Shown: positions 48,397 to 57,157, counted from the first letter of the stretch. The stretch: DNA of 64,000 nucleotides from Marmoricola sp. Leaf446 (GCF_001424755.1 NZ_LMRF01000001.1:970328-1034327), one strand, 5' to 3'. Translations and numbers: made by a program. Notes: a model not told the origin generated them from the sequence alone.

Positions 48397-48969
48397 TCAC
48401 AGGAAGTCGGCGGGGTCGAACTCCTCGATGGCGAGGACGCGGATGCGCGGCAGCCTCGTCTTGAAGGCGTTGACGTCGTACTCCAGGTCGAGGAACTCCA
48501 GCCCGCGGGCCTCCAGCGCCCGGAAGCCGGCGTTGCGGAACTCCTGGAAGGCCATCTGGCCGACGCGGCGGGTGCCGACCAGCTCCTCCATCTGCGGGAT
48601 GAAGTCGCCGTCGTTGCTGACCAGGACGACGTCGTCGTCGCGGTCGCGCAGCGCCTCGAGGGTGCGCTGGATGGCGATGTCGACGACCTTCTCGGCCGGA
48701 CCGCCCCGCAGCGGCACCGGGCGGTAGCCGATGCTGATCAGCGCCTGCACGAAGCTCATCGGCAGCTCGTCCTTGACCGCCAGGAAGAACAGTCCGCTGA
48801 CCGGCTGGCCCCACTGCGCCTCGGCGTACGTCAGCAGGCGCTCCCAGCGGGGCCGCTCCTCGGGGTTGGGCCGCCGGCCGAAGACCGACGCCCCGAGGGT
48901 GGCGTCGATGTTCTCGCCGTCGACCAGGACGTACGTCGTGCGCGCGCTCTCGCTGCCGCCACCGCTCAT
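48397..48969 (-). CDS. NYN domain (PIN-like) protein
   Basis: The 190-residue protein has a LabA/DUF88 NYN fold: TYVLVDGENIDATLGASVFG (first acidic residue) near 12, VVDIAIQRTLEAL near 95 and DDDVVLVSNDGDFIPQMEELVGTRR near 110-134 with the second and third acidic residues of a PIN-like nuclease. It may cut RNA; substrates are unknown. The ATG is 6 nt after a TAGGGT element (48981-48976), a leaderless layout. It is convergent with the adenylate cyclase and divergent from purK. Confidence 0.85.
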   Translation of the reverse strand: MSGGGSESARTTYVLVDGENIDATLGASVFGRRPNPEERPRWERLLTYAEAQWGQPVSGLFFLAVKDELPMSFVQALISIGYRPVPLRGGPAEKVVDIAIQRTLEALRDRDDDVVLVSNDGDFIPQMEELVGTRRVGQMAFQEFRNAGFRALEARGLEFLDLEYDVNAFKTRLPRIRVLAIEEFDPADFL

Positions 48970-49012
48970 GGGCCGACCCTATGCCCGGCAGACCCCGACG
49001 ACCCCGGATCGG

Positions 49013-49018
49013 TAGGGT
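49013..49018 (+). promoter_or_regulatory. -10 element TAGGGT before purK
   Basis: TAGGGT ends 6 nt before the purK GTG. An identical hexamer on the other strand (48981-48976) serves the divergent NYN gene. Both point to leaderless mRNAs from a 55-bp divergent promoter. Confidence 0.5.
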
Positions 49019-49024
49019 CACCGC

Positions 49025-50179
49025 GTGGCAACCCTCGCTCCCACCGTCGCCGTGATCGGGGGCGGCCAGCTCGCCCGCATGATGGCCGAGCCGGCGGCCG
49101 CGCTCGGCATCCCGCTCCGCCTGCTCGCCGAGGCCGAGGGGGTCAGCGCCGCGCAGGTCGTGCCCGACCACTCCGTCGGCGACTACACCGACCTCGACAC
49201 GCTGCGTCGCGTCACCGAGGGCTGCGCGGTGGTCACCTTCGACCACGAGCACGTCCCGACCGACCACCTGCACGCCCTCGAGGGCACGCTGCCGGTGCGC
49301 CCGGGGCCCGACGCGCTGGTGCACGCCCAGGACAAGGCCGTGATGCGTGCCCGGCTCGCCGAGCTCGACGTGCCGTGCCCGCGCAACGCCGTGGTGGCCT
49401 CGGTCGCCGACGTCGAGGCGTTCGGGCTGCCGTGCGTGCTCAAGACGACCCGCGGGGGCTACGACGGCAAGGGCGTGTGGTTCGTCGGCAGCGCCGAGGA
49501 GGCCGAGGCGGTCTTCGCCACCGCCGCCGAGCAGGGCCGCACCGTCCTGGCCGAGGAGCGCGTCGACTTTCGCCGCGAGCTGTCGGCGCTGGTCGCGCGC
49601 TCGCCCTCGGGCCAGCTGGCGGTCTGGCCGGTCGTGGCCTCCACCCAGCGCGACGGCATCTGCCACGAGGTGGTCGCGCCGGCCCCCGACCTCGACCCGG
49701 AGCTCGCCGTGGAGGCGCAGCGGGCCGCGATGCGGATCGCCGGCGAGCTGGGGGTGACCGGCGTGCTGGCCGTCGAGCTGTTCGAGACCCACGACGGGCG
49801 GATCCTCGTCAACGAGCTGGCGATGCGGCCGCACAACACCGGCCACTGGACCCAGGACGGTGCGGTCACCAGCCAGTTCGAGAACCACCTGCGGGCCGTG
49901 CTTGACCTGCCGCTCGGGGCGCCCGACGCCCGCGAGCGCTGGACGGTGATGGTCAACATCCTCGGCGGCGAGCGCGAGACGGGCAGGCTGTACGACGGCT
50001 ACCCCCACGCCATGGCCCGCGACCCCCGCCTCCGGGTGCACCTCTACGGCAAGGAGTTGCGGCCCGGTCGCAAGGTCGGCCACGTCAACGCCTACGGCGA
50101 CGATCTCGAGGACTGCCTCGAGCGCGCCCGCCACGCCGCGGCGTGGTTCGCCGGCGACCTCGGTGAGGAGTCCGAATGA
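49025..50179 (+). CDS. purK: 5-(carboxyamino)imidazole ribonucleotide synthase
   Basis: The 384-residue ATP-grasp enzyme carboxylates AIR with bicarbonate and ATP to N5-CAIR in purine synthesis. It starts [29 protein letters not shown], shows [15 protein letters not shown] near 142 and [36 protein letters not shown] near 262-297, all standard. The GTG is supported by the TAGGGT element 6 nt upstream. purE follows after 49 bp; the spacer contains GCTGCGCTCGCGTCGC-like text that may fold weakly. Confidence 0.96.
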   Translation: MATLAPTVAVIGGGQLARMMAEPAAALGIPLRLLAEAEGVSAAQVVPDHSVGDYTDLDTLRRVTEGCAVVTFDHEHVPTDHLHALEGTLPVRPGPDALVHAQDKAVMRARLAELDVPCPRNAVVASVADVEAFGLPCVLKTTRGGYDGKGVWFVGSAEEAEAVFATAAEQGRTVLAEERVDFRRELSALVARSPSGQLAVWPVVASTQRDGICHEVVAPAPDLDPELAVEAQRAAMRIAGELGVTGVLAVELFETHDGRILVNELAMRPHNTGHWTQDGAVTSQFENHLRAVLDLPLGAPDARERWTVMVNILGGERETGRLYDGYPHAMARDPRLRVHLYGKELRPGRKVGHVNAYGDDLEDCLERARHAAAWFAGDLGEESE

Positions 50180-50228
50180 CCACCCCAGCACGACACTCGC
50201 TGCGCTCGCGTCGCACCGGGGACCCCGG

Positions 50229-50753
50229 ATGAGCGACCAGCAGCCCCGCGTGGGCATCGTGATGGGGTCCGACTCCGACTGGCCGACGATGCAGGCGGCC
50301 GGCGAGGCGTGCGCGGAGTTCGACGTCGCCTTCGAGGCCGACGTGGTCTCGGCGCACCGGATGCCCGACGAGATGCTGGCCTACGGCCGCGAGGCCGCCG
50401 GCCGCGGGATCCAGGTCATCGTCGCGGGTGCCGGCGGTGCCGCCCACCTGCCGGGCATGCTCGCCGCGGTCACGCCGCTGCCCGTGATCGGCGTGCCGGT
50501 CGCGCTGAAGTACCTCGACGGCATGGACTCGCTGCTCTCCATCGTGCAGATGCCCGCCGGCGTCCCGGTCGCGACGGTCGCCGTCGGCAACGCCCGCAAC
50601 GCCGGGCTGCTGGCCGTGCGCATCCTGGCCGCCTCCGACGCCGGACTGCAGCAGCGGATGGTCGAGTTCCAGGCGCGCCTGCGCGACGCCGCGCACGCCA
50701 AGGGCCAGGTCGTGCGCGACGCCGCGTCGGGCGGGCGGCGTACGGGCTTCTAG
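50229..50753 (+). CDS. purE: N5-carboxyaminoimidazole ribonucleotide mutase
   Basis: The 174-residue class I PurE converts N5-CAIR to CAIR. It contains [20 protein letters not shown] near 8, [11 protein letters not shown] near 38, [29 protein letters not shown] near 64-92 and [32 protein letters not shown] near 99-130. The ATG at 50229 gives the usual N terminus; upstream in-frame starts lie in purK. It completes purKE and converges with the molybdenum hydroxylase operon, 3 bp away, so no clear terminator is visible. Confidence 0.96.
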   Translation: MSDQQPRVGIVMGSDSDWPTMQAAGEACAEFDVAFEADVVSAHRMPDEMLAYGREAAGRGIQVIVAGAGGAAHLPGMLAAVTPLPVIGVPVALKYLDGMDSLLSIVQMPAGVPVATVAVGNARNAGLLAVRILAASDAGLQQRMVEFQARLRDAAHAKGQVVRDAASGGRRTGF

Positions 50754-50756
50754 CCC

Positions 50757-52898
50757 TCAGCGTCCGGGCAGCTCCGCGGGCGCGGCCAGGAACCGGTCGG
50801 CGGTCAGCGGCAGCGAGCGCACCCGCACCCCGGTCGCGTGGAAGGTCGCGTTGGCGACCGCCGCAGAGGTGCCGACGATGCCGATCTCGCCGATGCCGCG
50901 CGAGCCCATCGGGGTCGCGAGGGTGTCGGACTCGTCGAGCCACTCGACCTGGAGGTCGTGGACGTCGGCGTGCGAGGCGACGTGGTAGCTCGCCAGGTCC
51001 TGGGTCACGACGTGGCCGAACCGCGGGTCACGCACGGACTCCTCGAACAGCGCCGCCCCCAGGCCCATCGTCATCGCGCCGAGGAACTGCGAGCGAGCCA
51101 GGACCGGGTTGATGATCCGCCCGACGGAGTAGACGCCGAGCATCCGGGGCACCCGGATCTCGCCGGTCCAGCGGTGCACCCGCGCCTCGGCGAAGACCGC
51201 GCCGAAGGAGTGCATCGCGTGCTCCTGCTGCCGCGGGTCGGCCTCGCCGCCCGCGGTGCTCTCGGCGCCGGGGCTGGGGTGCTCGCCGTGGTCCTCGCGG
51301 AGCTGCTCGACCGCGGCCGCGATCGCGCCACCCCACGAGCTGGTGCCGGCCGATCCTCCCGCCACCGTGGCCGCGGGCAGGTCGGTGCTCGCGATCTCGA
51401 CGTCGACCGAGGCGACCGGGCAGCCGAGCGCGTCGGCCGCGACCTGGGCCAGCACGGTCCAGGCGCCGGTGCCGATGTCGACGGCGCCGACCTCGACGCG
51501 GTAGCGGCCGCCCTCGAGGGCCACGACCCGCGCCTGGTTGCCCGGCATGACGTACGTCGGGTAGGTGGCCGATGCCACGCCGGTGCCCACCCACCAGTCG
51601 CCGTCCAGGGTCGAGCGGGGGGCGTCGATGCGCGAGGCCCAGCCGAAGCGCTCGGCGCCGCGGTGCAGGCAGTCGACCAGGCGACGGTCGTTCCAGGGCT
51701 GGTCGTCCTCGGGGCTGCGCGGCGGGTCGTTGAGCTCCCGCAGCGCGACCGGGTCGACGCCGGCGGCGACGGCGAGCTCGTCCATCGCCACCTCGAGCGC
51801 GTGAGCACCCGGCAGCTCGCCCGGCGCGCGCATCCACGACGGCACGGCCACGTCGAGCCGGGCCAGCCGGTGGCTGGTGCGGCGGTGCTCCCCGGCGTAC
51901 ATCATCCGGCTGATGGTGGCCGTCTGCTCCGCGAACTCCTTGATGGCCGAGGTCTGCTCGAGCACCTCGTGGCCGACGGCCGAGATCCGGCCGTCGCGGT
52001 CGGCCCCGAGCCGCATCCGGGAGACGGTCGCGGTGCGGTAGCCGGCCAGCGCGAACAGCTGCTGCCGGGTCAGCACCAGCTTGACCGAGCGGCCGGGCAC
52101 CGCCTTCGCGGCGAGCGCGGCGACGACCTCGTGGCAGTGGGGCAGGCCCTTGGAGCCGAACCCGCCACCGACGTACGGCGCCAGCACCTGCACCTGCGCC
52201 TGCTCGAGGCCGAACAGAGGAGCGAGGGTCTTGGCGACGGGGTGGACGCCCTGGGTCGAGTCGTGCAGCACCAGCGGCCGGTCGGCGCCCTCGTCCCAGA
52301 GCGCGATGGTCGCGTGGGGCTCCATCGGGTTGTTGTGGTGGTAGGGCGTGGAGTAGGTCTGCTCGACCGTCACGGTCGCCTCGGCCATCGCCGCGTCGAG
52401 GTCGCCGACGTCGGTGTCGGTGGGGTAGCCGGCGTTGACCTTCTCCGGGGCGTCGGTCGCCGCCTCGGGCGTGAACTCGACGTGGTGCTGCTGCGTGTCG
52501 TAGGAGACCTCGACGAGCGCGGCGCCCTCGCGGGCGACCTCGAGCGACTCGGCCAGCACGACGGCGACGACCTGGCCGCGGAAGCCGACCCGGTCGTCCT
52601 GGAGGACGGCCAGCTCGCGGTCGTCGGTCTTGTCCAGGCGCGGAGCGCTGGTGTGGTCGAGGACCTCGACGACGCCGGGCTGGGCAAGGGTCTGCGTCGC
52701 GTCGACGGAGGTGACCCGGCCCTTGGCGATTGTCGACTGCACGACGACGGCGTGGAGCGCGTCCTGCGCGTGCTCGGCGGCGTACGTCGCGGTGCCGGTG
52801 ACCTTGGCGCGCCCGTCGCGGCGTACGACGGAACGGCCCATCTCGCGGGCCTCGATCGGCCGCGCCGTGCGGCTGCTGGGCTCCTGGGTGATGCTCAT
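50757..52898 (-). CDS. Molybdenum-binding subunit of a xanthine dehydrogenase-family (PaoC-like) oxidoreductase
   Basis: The 713-residue molybdopterin subunit has the N-terminal hammerhead domain (VVRRDGRAKVTGTATYAAEHAQDALHAVVVQSTIAKG near 24), the Mo-cofactor segments VLAPYVGGGFGSKGLP near 240 and GGSAGTSSWGG near 501, and the catalytic Glu in SRGIGEIGIVGTSAAVANA near 670. With the FAD subunit carrying four extra cysteines, the set most resembles PaoABC-type aldehyde oxidoreductases rather than true xanthine dehydrogenase. The ATG overlaps the FAD-subunit stop (ATGA). The substrate is unproven. Confidence 0.88.
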   Translation of the reverse strand: MSITQEPSSRTARPIEAREMGRSVVRRDGRAKVTGTATYAAEHAQDALHAVVVQSTIAKGRVTSVDATQTLAQPGVVEVLDHTSAPRLDKTDDRELAVLQDDRVGFRGQVVAVVLAESLEVAREGAALVEVSYDTQQHHVEFTPEAATDAPEKVNAGYPTDTDVGDLDAAMAEATVTVEQTYSTPYHHNNPMEPHATIALWDEGADRPLVLHDSTQGVHPVAKTLAPLFGLEQAQVQVLAPYVGGGFGSKGLPHCHEVVAALAAKAVPGRSVKLVLTRQQLFALAGYRTATVSRMRLGADRDGRISAVGHEVLEQTSAIKEFAEQTATISRMMYAGEHRRTSHRLARLDVAVPSWMRAPGELPGAHALEVAMDELAVAAGVDPVALRELNDPPRSPEDDQPWNDRRLVDCLHRGAERFGWASRIDAPRSTLDGDWWVGTGVASATYPTYVMPGNQARVVALEGGRYRVEVGAVDIGTGAWTVLAQVAADALGCPVASVDVEIASTDLPAATVAGGSAGTSSWGGAIAAAVEQLREDHGEHPSPGAESTAGGEADPRQQEHAMHSFGAVFAEARVHRWTGEIRVPRMLGVYSVGRIINPVLARSQFLGAMTMGLGAALFEESVRDPRFGHVVTQDLASYHVASHADVHDLQVEWLDESDTLATPMGSRGIGEIGIVGTSAAVANATFHATGVRVRSLPLTADRFLAAPAELPGR

Positions 52899-53908
52899 GC
52901 GTCGATCCCCTCGGTCGTGGCGGCGCCGGCCCGGCGGGCGAGGCCGGTCAGCGCGTGGACGGTGGCGCCGCGCACCATGGCGGGCTTGTAGGCGTTGTCC
53001 GCGCCGGTGACGGCGTCGGCCAGCTCGGCGTCGGCCGCGGCGGCGATGGTCTCCTCGGTGAGCCGCTGCCCGCGCAGCCGGTCCTCGAGGGTGGTGGCGC
53101 GCCAGGGTCGGTGGGCCACCCCGCCCCACACGACGCGGAGGTCGCGCACGGTGTCGCCGTCGAGGTCGACGGCGGCGGCGACGGAGACCAGCGCGAAGGC
53201 GTACGACGCCCGGTCGCGCGCCTTGTAGTAGGTCGAGAGCCCGGCCACGGGGGAGTCGGGCAGCTCGACGGCCGTGACCAGGTCGCCGTGCTCGAGCACG
53301 GTGTCGTCCTGCGGCCGGTCGCCGGGCAGGCGGTGCAGCTCGGTCATCGGGACCCGCCGCTCCCCGCCGGGACCCTGCACGACCACCACGGCGTCGACCG
53401 CGGTCAGCGCGACCGCGAGGTCGGAGGGGTGGACGGCCACGCACGACCCCGAGGCGCCGAGGATCGCGTTGTAGCGGCCGTAGCCCTCGATCGCGGAACA
53501 GCCGCTGCCGGGCTCGCGCTTGTGGCAGGGCGTGGTGACGTCCTGGAAGTAGACGCAGCGGGTGCGCTGGAGCAGGTTGCCGGCGGTGGTGGCCTGGTGC
53601 CGGATCTGGCCCGAGGCGCCCGCGAGCAGGGCGCGGGCGACGGCCGGGTAGCGCTGCCGCACCACCGGGTGCGCGGCGAGGTCGCTGTTGCGCACGTTGG
53701 CCCCGACGCGCAGGCCGCCCTCGTGGGGCTCGATCGCGTCGAGCCCGAGCCGGGTGACGTCGACGAGCGTGCCGGGCCGCGCGACCCCGAGCTTGAGGTG
53801 GTCGACCAGGTTGCTGCCGCCGGCGACGAAGCGCGCCTCGGCATCGGCGGCCACGGCCTCGACGGCACTCGCGACGTCGTCGGGCCGGACGTAGGTGAAG
53901 GTCCTCAT
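52895..53908 (-). CDS. FAD-binding subunit of the molybdenum hydroxylase (PaoB-like, extra Fe-S site)
   Basis: The 337-residue CO-dehydrogenase/XDH-type flavoprotein subunit has the FAD motifs FVAGGSNLVDHLKLGVARPGTLVDVTRL near 27 and the TTAGNLLQR motif near 108. Next to it lie C118, C128 and C137 (CVYFQDVTTPCHKREPGSGC) and C156, the pattern that binds a [4Fe-4S] cluster in E. coli PaoB. It passes electrons between the Mo site and acceptors. The ATG overlaps the [2Fe-2S] subunit stop by 4 nt. Confidence 0.88.
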   Translation of the reverse strand: MRTFTYVRPDDVASAVEAVAADAEARFVAGGSNLVDHLKLGVARPGTLVDVTRLGLDAIEPHEGGLRVGANVRNSDLAAHPVVRQRYPAVARALLAGASGQIRHQATTAGNLLQRTRCVYFQDVTTPCHKREPGSGCSAIEGYGRYNAILGASGSCVAVHPSDLAVALTAVDAVVVVQGPGGERRVPMTELHRLPGDRPQDDTVLEHGDLVTAVELPDSPVAGLSTYYKARDRASYAFALVSVAAAVDLDGDTVRDLRVVWGGVAHRPWRATTLEDRLRGQRLTEETIAAAADAELADAVTGADNAYKPAMVRGATVHALTGLARRAGAATTEGIDA

Positions 53909-54510
53909 CGGGCCGCCTCCTCGGTGGTGGTGGGGCCGTCCGTCGCGACGCCGGCGGCGTCCTTGATGGCGGCGAGGATGTTGACGTAGGCGCCGCAGCG
54001 GCACAGGTTGCCGCTCATCCGCTCCCGCAGCTCGTCGTCGAGGTGGTCGTCGTCGAGGTCGACCTCGGCCTCGAGGTCGTCGGTGACGTGGGAGGGGTGG
54101 CCCTGCTTGAGCTCGTCCAGCGCGCCGACGGCCGAGCAGACCTGGCCCGGCGTGCAGTAGCCGCACTGGTAGGCGTCGCGGTCGAGGAAGGCCTGCTGCA
54201 CGGGGTGCAGGTCACCCTCCCCGCCACCCTCGGTGGCGGCGAGACCGTCGGCGGTGGTCAGCTCGGCGCCGTCGTGCTGCACGGCCAGGCTGAGGCAGGT
54301 CAGGTGGCGTCGGCCGTCGAGGAGCACGGTGCACGAGCCGCACTGGCCGTGGTCGCACCCCTTCTTGACGGTGGTGACGCCGAGCCGCTCGCGCAGCGTG
54401 TCCAGGAGCGTGGAGCGGACGTCGACCTCGACCTCGTGCGCCCGACCGTCGACGGTCAGCGTGAGGTGGTGGCCGGTGTCCTGGGGGGAGGTTCCGGTCT
54501 GGGTGGTCAC
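53905..54510 (-). CDS. [2Fe-2S] subunit of the molybdenum hydroxylase
   Basis: The ~201-residue protein has a plant-type [2Fe-2S] domain (GCDHGQCGSCTVLLDGRRHLTC near 50) and a C-terminal helical [2Fe-2S] domain (QCGYCTPGQVCSAVG and GNLCRCGAYVNIL). An acidic loop of about 20 residues (DDLEAEVDLDDDHLDDELRER) between the cysteine pairs is longer than usual. GTG at 54510 is chosen; an ATG at 54600 would start inside a large hairpin. No Tat signal is seen, so the complex is probably cytoplasmic, unlike E. coli PaoA. It is the first gene of the operon. Confidence 0.88.
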   Translation of the reverse strand: MTTQTGTSPQDTGHHLTLTVDGRAHEVEVDVRSTLLDTLRERLGVTTVKKGCDHGQCGSCTVLLDGRRHLTCLSLAVQHDGAELTTADGLAATEGGGEGDLHPVQQAFLDRDAYQCGYCTPGQVCSAVGALDELKQGHPSHVTDDLEAEVDLDDDHLDDELRERMSGNLCRCGAYVNILAAIKDAAGVATDGPTTTEEAAR

Positions 54511-54550
54511 GGGAGGGCGAGTACCCAGCCCCGGGGGCGGCTCACGGGGG

Positions 54551-54644
54551 GCCGGTTTCCCAGGTGATGAACCCGAACCGCCTCTCTGCACACGTCGCAC
54601 CGTGTGTGAGGAGGCGGTTTCCCTTCATCACCTGGGAAACCGGC
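54551..54644. terminator. 94-bp three-part hairpin upstream of the molybdenum hydroxylase operon
   Basis: Outer arms of 21 bp (54551-54571 and 54624-54644, GCCGGTTTCCCAGGTGATGA...), middle arms AACCGCCTC/GAGGCGGTT (54576-54584 and 54611-54619) and inner arms CACACG/CGTGTG (54589-54594 and 54601-54606) are all perfect. It lies 17 bp after the arfB stop on the minus strand, so it can terminate arfB and insulate the operon that follows. Confidence 0.75.
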
Positions 54645-54661
54645 AGCGGCGGGTCGGTCGG

Positions 54662-55117
54662 TCAGTCCCGGACCCGACCGCGCAGCTGCTTGACCTGGGA
54701 GCGGCGCTTCTTGCCCTCGGCCCGGCGGCGCTGGGAGCCACGGGTGGGCTTGGTCGGCACGCGGGGGAGCGGGGGCGGGGCGAGGGCCTCGCGCAGCCGG
54801 TCGGCCAGGCGCTGGCGGGCCGCGAGCCGGTTGCGGTGCTGCGAGCGGTGCTCGGAGGCGGTGACCGCGAGCCGCGGCCCGAGGGTGCGTACGACGCGCT
54901 CGCGCTGCGCGTCCGAGAGGGCACTCGTCGTCGTCAGGTCGAGCAGCACCTCCACCCGGCTGTCGGTGGTGTTGACCGACTGTCCTCCCGGGCCCGAGGA
55001 CCGGCTGAACCGCTCGACGAGGTCGCCCTCCGGCACGGTCAGCCCCGACGGCACGCCCGGTCCGGGTCGCAGCTGCAGCCCGGCGCCCACGCCGCGCCCG
55101 CCGTCCACCGAGACCAT
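54662..55117 (-). CDS. arfB: ArfB-like peptidyl-tRNA hydrolase (release-factor family)
   Basis: The 151-residue protein has the release-factor catalytic domain with FSRSSGPGGQSVNTTDSRVEV (GGQ near 43-45) and a basic, flexible C-terminal tail (PTRGSQRRRAEGKKRRSQVKQLRGRVRD), as in ArfB/YaeJ, which rescues ribosomes stalled without a stop codon. It lacks the codon-recognition domains. The ATG is 7 nt after TAGCCT (55130-55125), a leaderless start. It is divergent from the PNPOx-like gene. Confidence 0.9.
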   Translation of the reverse strand: MVSVDGGRGVGAGLQLRPGPGVPSGLTVPEGDLVERFSRSSGPGGQSVNTTDSRVEVLLDLTTTSALSDAQRERVVRTLGPRLAVTASEHRSQHRNRLAARQRLADRLREALAPPPLPRVPTKPTRGSQRRRAEGKKRRSQVKQLRGRVRD

Positions 55118-55156
55118 GGGGACCAGGCTAGGGCGCGCGGCCCGCCGCCGCAGGGC

Positions 55157-55170
55157 GGGACCTTCGCCCC
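55157..55170. promoter_or_regulatory. Candidate DosR/DevR box (GGGACCTTCGCCCC)
   Basis: The 14-mer lies 36 bp before the PNPOx-like gene. Its exact reverse complement occurs at 61459-61472 between the CBS-BON operon and the dosR-like gene. The layout GGGAC-N4-GCCCC resembles the DosR box core GGGAC-N4-GTCCC. Confidence 0.45.
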
Positions 55171-55205
55171 TGGTGCGAGCGACGCCGACGGGTTCGGCTT
55201 GGTCC

Positions 55206-55643
55206 ATGGCCGAGACCGACCTCACCGCCCGCACGGCCGTACCACGGCCGCCCAGCTTCGACGTCCTGCCCCGGCAGCGGTGCCTGGAGCTGCTGTCCGC
55301 GACGACCGTGGGGCGGATCGCCTTCACGGGGCGCGACGGGCCGGTGCTGCTGCCGGTCAACTACCGGGTCGTGGGCGACGCCGTGGTGCTGCGCACCTCG
55401 AGGTCGGGGACCCTCGCGCAGCTGGCCGGGGCGGACGCCGAGGTCGTGTTCGAGGTCGACTACCACGCACCGACCTCCCGCTCGGCCTGGAGCGTCCTGG
55501 TCCGCGGCACGGCGCGGGTGGTCGAGGACCCCCACGTGCTGGACGCCGCCGAGGTCTCCCGCGGCGTCTCGTGGGTGCCCGGCGACCACGCCCTCGTCCT
55601 CGCCGTCCCGCTCGACCGGGTGACGGGACGCAGCGTCGGGTAG
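55206..55643 (+). CDS. Pyridoxamine 5'-phosphate oxidase-like flavin/F420-binding protein
   Basis: The 145-residue split-barrel protein has PSFDVLPRQRCLELLSATTVGRIAFTGRDGPVLLPVNYRVVGDAVVLRTSRSGTLAQLAGADAEVVFEVDY, the pattern of small PNPOx-like proteins that bind FMN, F420 or haem. Similar proteins occur in the mycobacterial DosR regulon. The ATG at 55206 is preceded by a 14-bp motif shared with the dosR-like intergenic region. It stands alone, convergent with the DUF4389 gene. The cofactor is unknown. Confidence 0.82.
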   Translation: MAETDLTARTAVPRPPSFDVLPRQRCLELLSATTVGRIAFTGRDGPVLLPVNYRVVGDAVVLRTSRSGTLAQLAGADAEVVFEVDYHAPTSRSAWSVLVRGTARVVEDPHVLDAAEVSRGVSWVPGDHALVLAVPLDRVTGRSVG

Positions 55644-55678
55644 CGGCCTCGCCGGTCCCCGCCGGGTCCACGTCGGGG

Positions 55679-57157
55679 TCAGGGCGCTCGGGCCGCCCGA
55701 GCGCCGGTGTCGCGGGACACGGCGCGCAGGGGCAGCAGCACGAGGAGGCCGCCGAGCAGCAGCGCCCCCGAGGCCAGCCCGAGCAGCGTCCACATGACCG
55801 GGCGGAGCGCAGGGACCTCGGCACCGGCGGCCGCGCCCACGTCGACCCCCGCGCTGGCGTCGGCGTTCATGACGACCACGGTCCAGTCGCCGTCCTGGGG
55901 CGTCCAGGTCAGGCGCTGCGGCCCGGTGCCGGTGCTGCGCGCCGTCCAGATCCCGGCCTCCTCGGGCAGGGTCGTGGGCCGGTCGCCGCCGGAGCGCTCC
56001 AGCAGCGGTCGGTCGCCGCTCATCCCGGTCACGACGTCGCGCTCCACGCCCCGCAGGTAGTCCGCGACCGCAGCGGTCGGCGCGATCCCCACGAAGACCG
56101 GCTCGTCGGTGGACGGGGTGACGGTCAGCCGGGTGTCGCCGAGCAGCGCCTCGGGGGTGAGCGCGGGGGGCGCGTCGACGTGCAGGGCGAGGTTGGTCGA
56201 GGCCACGGCGTACGTCGGGCTGCGCAGCGGCTGCACCTCGCTCGTCACGAAGCCGTCGGCGTCGCGGGCCCCCACCTCGGCCGCCACGAGGGCACCGAAG
56301 GGGACGGCGAACCCCAGGGACAGCGTGACCACGAGGGCGCCGAGGGTCACCGACACCACGCGTCCCGCGGTCCACCCGGAGGGGTGGTGGGCCCGTGGCG
56401 GGCGGTCGGAGGGCGCACCCGCCACGGGGGCATCTGGCCCGGTGGGACCGGTGGGCCCGGACGGACCCCGGGTGGGCGGCAGCACGAGCGTGGCCTCTCG
56501 GCCCTCGTGGCCGCCCTGGACGAGGCTGAACGGCGGGTAGCGGTCGGTCATCAGGCCGGCGTAGCCCGCGACCCGGAGCACCCAGCGGTTGAGGCCGAGG
56601 ACGAGGTCGAAGAGCGGCTGCGGGTAGCGGCCGGTGACGAGCAGGGTGACGCCTGCGACCAGCACCAGCAGGCCGATCAGGCCCGCTCCCCACGCGACGG
56701 GCTCGCCCCGGTCGTCGGTGGCGACCCACCACGTGCCGCTGACGAGGAGACCCACCACGACGTAGTGCGGGATGGCGAGCAGCCACCACTTCACGAGCAC
56801 CAGCCCGCGGGAGAGGTGCTCGGGGTAGTCGACCTCGAGGTGTGCGGGGTAGTCGGCGACGTCGTGCAGCGTGAACGGCGGGTAGCGGTCGGTGCCCAGC
56901 GCGCCGTAGGCGTAGTAGGCCACGCGCCAGCTCCACCGCAGCACGCCGACGTTGAACTCGAAGACGCCGCGCGGGTAGCGGCCGGTGACCAGGATGCCCA
57001 CGAACGCCACCACGCTCAGCAGCGTGAAGGCGAGCCAGAGGAACGCCAGCACGACGTAGTGGGGCAGCACCAGCAGCCACTTGAACAGCCACAGCCAGCG
57101 CCCCACCCCCGGGTCGAGGTCGGCGTCGACGTGCACGGGATAGGCGGTCGTGGTCAT
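55679..57157 (-). CDS. DUF4389 membrane protein
   Basis: The 492-residue protein carries two DUF4389 units (about 1-95 and 98-225). Each has a paired helix block (LWLFKWLLVLPHYVVLAFLWLAF; LVLVKWWLLAIPHYVVVGLLVSG), a VTGRYP turn and a TDRYPPFSL end. A Pro/Gly-rich linker, a further helix near 262 and an extracytoplasmic domain (about 290-450) follow, with a last helix near 462. The function is unknown. The ATG has AGGAG 7 nt upstream. A weak DosR-box-like GGGCACAAGGTCGC lies about 60 bp upstream (57217-57230). Confidence 0.82.
   Translation of the reverse strand: MTTTAYPVHVDADLDPGVGRWLWLFKWLLVLPHYVVLAFLWLAFTLLSVVAFVGILVTGRYPRGVFEFNVGVLRWSWRVAYYAYGALGTDRYPPFTLHDVADYPAHLEVDYPEHLSRGLVLVKWWLLAIPHYVVVGLLVSGTWWVATDDRGEPVAWGAGLIGLLVLVAGVTLLVTGRYPQPLFDLVLGLNRWVLRVAGYAGLMTDRYPPFSLVQGGHEGREATLVLPPTRGPSGPTGPTGPDAPVAGAPSDRPPRAHHPSGWTAGRVVSVTLGALVVTLSLGFAVPFGALVAAEVGARDADGFVTSEVQPLRSPTYAVASTNLALHVDAPPALTPEALLGDTRLTVTPSTDEPVFVGIAPTAAVADYLRGVERDVVTGMSGDRPLLERSGGDRPTTLPEEAGIWTARSTGTGPQRLTWTPQDGDWTVVVMNADASAGVDVGAAAGAEVPALRPVMWTLLGLASGALLLGGLLVLLPLRAVSRDTGARAARAP

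Noticed and set aside
50180..50228. Small gene or attenuator between purK and purE
   Set aside because: Only 49 bp with GC-rich CGCTGCGCTCGCG text; no start-stop pair with a ribosome-binding site and no stable long stem.
54511..54600. N-terminal extension of the [2Fe-2S] subunit to the ATG at 54600
   Set aside because: The extension would be coded by the 94-bp hairpin, is Pro/Gly/Arg-rich and carries no Tat signal; GTG 54510 is a better start.
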